Source: Pedobacter sp. D749
Lineage (GTDB): Bacteria; Bacteroidota; Bacteroidia; Sphingobacteriales; Sphingobacteriaceae
Direction: 5' to 3'
NCBI RefSeq assembly: GCF_019317285.1
Contig: NZ_CP079218.1
Span: 2,232,001-2,296,000 of the forward strand
DNA: 64,000 bases
Every line of letters starts with the position of its first letter. The stretch's first letter is position 1. The position numbers and the translations under genes are program-made. This document shows positions 60,452 through 64,000 of this stretch, piece after piece. Under the pieces are notes generated by a model. It did not search any database. It worked only from the letters and a program-made list of their open reading frames with translations, and had not been told where the DNA came from.

Positions 60452-62338
60452 CTATATTTTAGTAATCACAAACGACGTTCTACGGTTATTTTTTCTCCCC
60501 ATTTCAGTTTTATTATCAGCAATCGGTTTATTTGCCCCAAAGCCCTTAAAGGTAAGCCTTTTTGCATCAATACTATTTTTGATCAAGTATTCGTAAACAG
60601 CATTGGCCCTGTTAAAAGATAACTTTTCATTCAATTTATCATCACCAACATTATCAGTATGCCCCTGAATTTCAATCTGTACTTTTTCATTTTGAGTCAA
60701 AAAATCAATAAGCAGATCCAATTCACGGATAGAGGCAGGTAAAAGATTAAATTTATTGGTATCGAAGAAAATGTTTCTTAAGGTTACATTTCCTCCTTGC
60801 TTTATTTTTTCAATGTAAACTTCAATCTGGTAAGGTTTATTAATGTCCCCAGCTTTGAGCTCAAAGTTTTCAGAGTAAAACATGTAGCCTTCTGCATTTA
60901 CATTAAACAAATAATTACTTCCTACAGGCATTACAGCTAAAAATTGACCAGTTTCTGGATCGGTATAATCATCGAAAACAGTTTTATCGGCTTTCAGATC
61001 TACAACCTGAACGTTGCTTTCGATCGTTTTTTTAGTATCCAGGTCTCTTACAATTCCCTTCACATAAGATACCTTTAGCGGTTTAGCTATTTCAGGGATG
61101 CCAAAACTGTAAATATCCTGCATGCCATAACCAGCTTTTAAGTTTGATGAAAATAATCCTGAATTGCCATTGGCACTCACTACCAAACCGCTTTCATCTT
61201 CGAAAGAGTTGATTGGATAACCGATATTAATTGGCTTTTGCCACTTGCCTTCATTATCCATTCTGCTATAATAAATATCTTTATTCCCGAAACCTGGCCA
61301 ACCATTAGAAGAAAAATACAAAGTTTTACCGTCTACGTGCAGAAAAGGGGTGTTTTCATCGAAAGCAGTATTGATCTCTGGACCGAGATTAATGGCTGGT
61401 CCCCATTTGGCATCATCGGTAATGGTACTTTTCCATATATCATAACCACCATACCCACCAGGCCGATTACTAATAAAATATAAAGTCCGTCCATCGGGGC
61501 TTATTGCAGGTTGTGATTCCCAAAATTCAGAATTAACGGGCTGACCAACATTATAAGGCTCACCCCAATCTTTCCCCTCACGGTGAGAAACATAAATATC
61601 ACACCTGCCTAAACCATCTGGTCGGTTGCATCCTGTAAAAAACAGGTATTTCCCATCAGGCGAAATGGTTTGGGCACCTTCATTGTACTTAGTCGTATTA
61701 ATCTTGCTTGACAAGGGAGTAGCAATACTCCATGAATTATTTTTAAGCTGTGACGTCCAGAAATCTTCATTTCCATTAACCTGGCGGGTAAAAACAAGGG
61801 TTTCGCCATCAGCAGTTATTGCAGGAAAGTATTCCGCATCGGTTGTATTTACAGCATCACCTAAATTTGTCGGACTATATTTTACCGGTTTCTTTATTGC
61901 AATAGCAGCAAAATCGCAGTCTAAGAGATATTTTTTTGCTCTTCTCGCTTGATCAGATGAAGAATCTTGCATCAAAAAATCACTAAAATGCTGTTTTGCT
62001 TTTAAATAATCCTGTGTGGCAAATTCTGTTTCTGCAAGGTTATAAATAACTTCGGGATCCACCGCTTTATTAATTAATATTGCTTTTTCATAAGCAGTTC
62101 TGGCCTCCTGATATTTCTTTTGTGCCTTGCAAACGCCGGCAAGCAGTATGTAAGCATTTTGAAATAAAGGATCAGCTTCAACAGCACTTTTTAAAGCCTG
62201 TTCTGCTGAGGGATAATCTTGCTTTTGAATAAACGGATTTGCTTTTTCGAAAAAGTTTTGTGCTTTTTTATTACCCGAAATCTGAGCAAACGCATTAACA
62301 CTGAATAAGCTCAATAATAAGAATAGACAAAACCTCAT
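60452..62338 (-). CDS. OmpA-family protein with TPR and PD40 propeller
   Basis: A 628-residue exported protein. Signal peptide to about residue 19 (VNAFAQ); TPR helices at about 25-135 (NAYILLAGVCKAQKKYQEAR); a WD40/PD40-type propeller at about 155-400 with repeated GRTLYFISNRPGG-like blades; a carboxypeptidase-regulatory-like domain at about 415-500; and an OmpA peptidoglycan-binding domain at about 515-628 (IEIQGHTDNVGDDKLNEKLS). This order matches PorE of the type IX secretion system and many related anchor proteins. Whether this one serves secretion is not decidable here. Confidence 0.85.
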   Translation of the reverse strand: MRFCLFLLLSLFSVNAFAQISGNKKAQNFFEKANPFIQKQDYPSAEQALKSAVEADPLFQNAYILLAGVCKAQKKYQEARTAYEKAILINKAVDPEVIYNLAETEFATQDYLKAKQHFSDFLMQDSSSDQARRAKKYLLDCDFAAIAIKKPVKYSPTNLGDAVNTTDAEYFPAITADGETLVFTRQVNGNEDFWTSQLKNNSWSIATPLSSKINTTKYNEGAQTISPDGKYLFFTGCNRPDGLGRCDIYVSHREGKDWGEPYNVGQPVNSEFWESQPAISPDGRTLYFISNRPGGYGGYDIWKSTITDDAKWGPAINLGPEINTAFDENTPFLHVDGKTLYFSSNGWPGFGNKDIYYSRMDNEGKWQKPINIGYPINSFEDESGLVVSANGNSGLFSSNLKAGYGMQDIYSFGIPEIAKPLKVSYVKGIVRDLDTKKTIESNVQVVDLKADKTVFDDYTDPETGQFLAVMPVGSNYLFNVNAEGYMFYSENFELKAGDINKPYQIEVYIEKIKQGGNVTLRNIFFDTNKFNLLPASIRELDLLIDFLTQNEKVQIEIQGHTDNVGDDKLNEKLSFNRANAVYEYLIKNSIDAKRLTFKGFGANKPIADNKTEMGRKNNRRTSFVITKI

Positions 62339-62375
62339 ACATTAACATTGGTTATTAAAGCTAATGTAAAATAAT

Positions 62376-62999
62376 TTAAGGAATATTTAAAAACTTGTGT
62401 GTTTGCAAAGAAATCTCCCATTTAGGATTAGCCATTACATACTCAATAATTAGCGGCGTAATTTCTGCCGACTTAGACCATTCTGGCTGAAGATATAATT
62501 TACAGGTAGGAGATACCATTGCGGCATATTCTTCTGCCCATTTAAAATCACTTTTATTAAAAACGATAACCTTCAATTCGTGTGCAAATGGTGTAATATC
62601 TGGCCTTGGTGCTTTGAATTTCTTTGGCGACAAACAAATCCAATCCCAATTTCCGGAAAGTGGGTAGGCACCAGACGTTTCTATAAAGGTAAGGATACCT
62701 CTTTCTTTTAATTTGTTGGTTAAATAATCAAGATTATAAATTAAAGGTTCACCACCGGTAATTACAACAGCTTTACCTGGAAATTTATCGGCATTTTCGA
62801 CAATAACATCTGATGAGGTAAGCGGATGCATTTCGGCGTCCCAGCTTTCTTTAACATCGCACCAGTGGCAACCCACGTCGCAGCCTCCTAAACGGATAAA
62901 ATAAGCTGCTTTACCAGTATTAAATCCTTCACCCTGTATAGTATAAAATTCTTCCATTAAAGGAAGTAATGTGCCGTCTTCTGGTATTTCTTGTTTCAT
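62376..62999 (-). CDS. queE: 7-carboxy-7-deazaguanine synthase
   Basis: A 207-residue radical SAM enzyme. The cluster motif is C40-x3-C44-x2-C47 (GGCDVGCHWCDVKESWD). GEGFNTGKAAYFIRL before it and VVITGGEPLI after it are family marks. It converts 6-carboxytetrahydropterin to CDG in queuosine synthesis. Other que genes are not in the window. It is 37 bases upstream of the OmpA-family gene on the same strand. Confidence 0.92.
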   Translation of the reverse strand: MKQEIPEDGTLLPLMEEFYTIQGEGFNTGKAAYFIRLGGCDVGCHWCDVKESWDAEMHPLTSSDVIVENADKFPGKAVVITGGEPLIYNLDYLTNKLKERGILTFIETSGAYPLSGNWDWICLSPKKFKAPRPDITPFAHELKVIVFNKSDFKWAEEYAAMVSPTCKLYLQPEWSKSAEITPLIIEYVMANPKWEISLQTHKFLNIP

Positions 63000-63106
63000 T
63001 TTTGAGGATGCAAATATCCTAAAAAAATATGGTGATGCTGTTCCTCTTTTGAAATTTAATAGAAAGATGAAACAAGAGTGATATTTATTTGCAGTATTTT
63101 AGCAGA

Positions 63107-63442
63107 ATGAAGTGGTTTAAGGCGCTAAATAAGAATCAAATTCCTCAACCTGATACAATTAAAACAATTGAGCTTGCAGGAAAACAGATCTGTCTGATCA
63201 ATATTGATGATAAAATTATTGCAACCCAATCTCATTGTCCACATGCTGGTGGCCATTTTAGTGGTGGCTGGTGCAAAAACGGAAACCTGGTTTGCCCAAT
63301 CCATCGATATGAATATAGTTTAACTACAGGCAAGGGAGCCGAAGGACAGGGCGACTATATCAATATCTATCCAACTGAGTTACGTGAAGATGGTCTCTAT
63401 ATCGGTTTTGAAGAAAGCTGGTGGAGTAAACTTTGGGGATGA
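63107..63442 (+). CDS. Rieske-type [2Fe-2S] ferredoxin
   Basis: A 111-residue protein from the ATG at 63107; a TTG at 63089 would add six residues. The cluster ligands are Cys44-Pro-His46 and Cys63-x2-His66 (HCPHAGGH and VCPIHRYEY). No signal peptide, so it is cytoplasmic. The small size fits a NirD- or ferredoxin-like electron carrier. It is apart from the nitrate cluster, and its partner is unknown. Confidence 0.88.
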   Translation: MKWFKALNKNQIPQPDTIKTIELAGKQICLINIDDKIIATQSHCPHAGGHFSGGWCKNGNLVCPIHRYEYSLTTGKGAEGQGDYINIYPTELREDGLYIGFEESWWSKLWG

Positions 63443-63541
63443 TCTATTCCCGTCAGGCTGAATTTATTTCAACACCTCTTTAATTAAGCCCTGAAATAAA
63501 TCCTATAGCTACCAGATCAGAGTGCCGAGTCTATTATAAAA

Positions 63542-63961
63542 TCAATTTAGCAAATATCTTTTAAAAAATTCCTGACAGTTCAAAATTTCAATTTCTGAGA
63601 AATAAAAATCTTCAATATCTTCTGTGATAATACACTTACAATTAACAGATTTGGCAGCATAATATTCTAAACCATCTTCAAAATCGTGAATTGATTTGTT
63701 CGACAAGGTATCCAAAACACTTTTTGATGAATTTCCTGCAATCTTAATATGCTGGCAAAGCAAATCAATTTTCTGTTTAGCCAAATGTGATTTATGTTTT
63801 TTTTCAGCAAAATAAAATGCTATAGCTAAACAAAGTGGAGAAGTATAAATATCAAAATTTGGATGCGATGCTAAACTTAAAATTCTCGACGAGTAGATAT
63901 AAAGCGGATATTCCTTATTCAATACAGAAACAAGAACATTCGCATCTAAAAATATCTCCAT
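63542..63961 (-). CDS. PIN-domain protein, probable VapC-type toxin
   Basis: A 139-residue PIN-fold protein. The acidic residues expected at the active site are present: Asp6 (FLDANVL), Asp93, Glu95 and Asp96 (HDFEDGLEY) and Glu114-Asp115 (TEDIEDF). PIN proteins of this size are usually RNase toxins paired with an upstream antitoxin. A gene on the same strand ends 3 bases before the start, at the window edge, and is the likely antitoxin. Confidence 0.82.
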   Translation of the reverse strand: MEIFLDANVLVSVLNKEYPLYIYSSRILSLASHPNFDIYTSPLCLAIAFYFAEKKHKSHLAKQKIDLLCQHIKIAGNSSKSVLDTLSNKSIHDFEDGLEYYAAKSVNCKCIITEDIEDFYFSEIEILNCQEFFKRYLLN

Positions 63962-63964
63962 CGA

Positions 63965-64000
63965 TTACTTTTTAGAAGAAAAAAATTCATCTTTTGAATC
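63965..64000 (-). CDS. 3' end of upstream gene, possible antitoxin (partial)
   Basis: The last eleven codons read DSKDEFFSSKK and then stop, 3 bases before the PIN gene start. The rest is outside the window. Its tight spacing to a PIN toxin makes an antitoxin likely, but the fragment has no diagnostic motif. Confidence 0.45.
   Translation of the reverse strand, partial: DSKDEFFSSKK

Noticed and set aside
60452..62338. Assigning the OmpA/TPR/PD40 gene as porE of the type IX secretion system
   Set aside because: The domain order matches, but the same architecture is widespread in Bacteroidota and no other T9SS gene is in the window.

Overview
This is an AT-rich chromosomal window from a member of the Bacteroidota, most likely Pedobacter or a close Sphingobacteriaceae relative. 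The evidence is SusC/SusD pairs, a FecI/FecR pair feeding a SusC with an N-terminal STN domain, many lipoproteins with Cys-Lys-Lys after the lipobox, a GH92 mannosidase, TAnnTTTG-type promoter elements and weak ribosome-binding sites. I see no rRNA, tRNA, CRISPR array, phage genes or intact insertion sequence.

Region 1 (about 190-8934) is a heme-scavenging operon. It holds two HmuY-like lipoproteins, two DUF5018-like lipoproteins, one unassigned lipoprotein, an S41 protease lipoprotein, a TonB-dependent receptor and a heme oxygenase. Three direct repeats with a 21-bp period sit upstream. Region 2 (9482-24261) is an ECF sigma/anti-sigma pair followed by a SusC/SusD outer-membrane importer, a DUF4843 lipoprotein, a PKD-like lipoprotein, two TlpA-type thioredoxins, an unusual ThuA-like/nDsbD-like fusion and a double-domain trypsin-like protease. 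It looks like an extracytoplasmic nutrient system, perhaps for protein or peptide, with dedicated thiol chemistry.

Region 3 (24750-38048) is nitrate assimilation. It has a four-cysteine Crp/Fnr regulator and mobA. Then comes a minus-strand nirB-nirD-OMP-narK-nasA cluster in which NasA is fused to its own flavin diaphorase and a BFD [2Fe-2S] domain. A short fragment of a nitrate-reductase-associated protein and a rubredoxin fused to a nitrite-reductase-like half domain follow. A divergent siroheme methyltransferase completes the set, and the shared promoter region holds three palindromes, one FNR-like.

Region 4 (38327-49970) is mixed housekeeping and stress genes: a DUF481-like protein, an SDR, a K+ channel with a zinc ribbon, an acidic protein, DUF4142, an FAD oxidoreductase, azoreductase, a lone receiver protein, MnmA and a GH92 enzyme. 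Region 5 (50343-52805) is an arsenic operon: arsR, a Cys-rich DUF6428-like protein, arsC and acr3, with a palindromic operator and a second degenerate copy. Region 6 (52915-57515) has three SDR genes plus AraC and TetR regulators, with two copies of a TetR-type operator. Region 7 (57733-64000) has fabF, a YceH-like gene, a zinc-ribbon protein, an OmpA/TPR/PD40 protein, queE, a Rieske ferredoxin and a PIN-domain toxin candidate.

The gaps between genes carry several families of REP-like inverted repeats, some in multiple copies. All functional calls come from reading motifs and domain order by eye; no database search was run.
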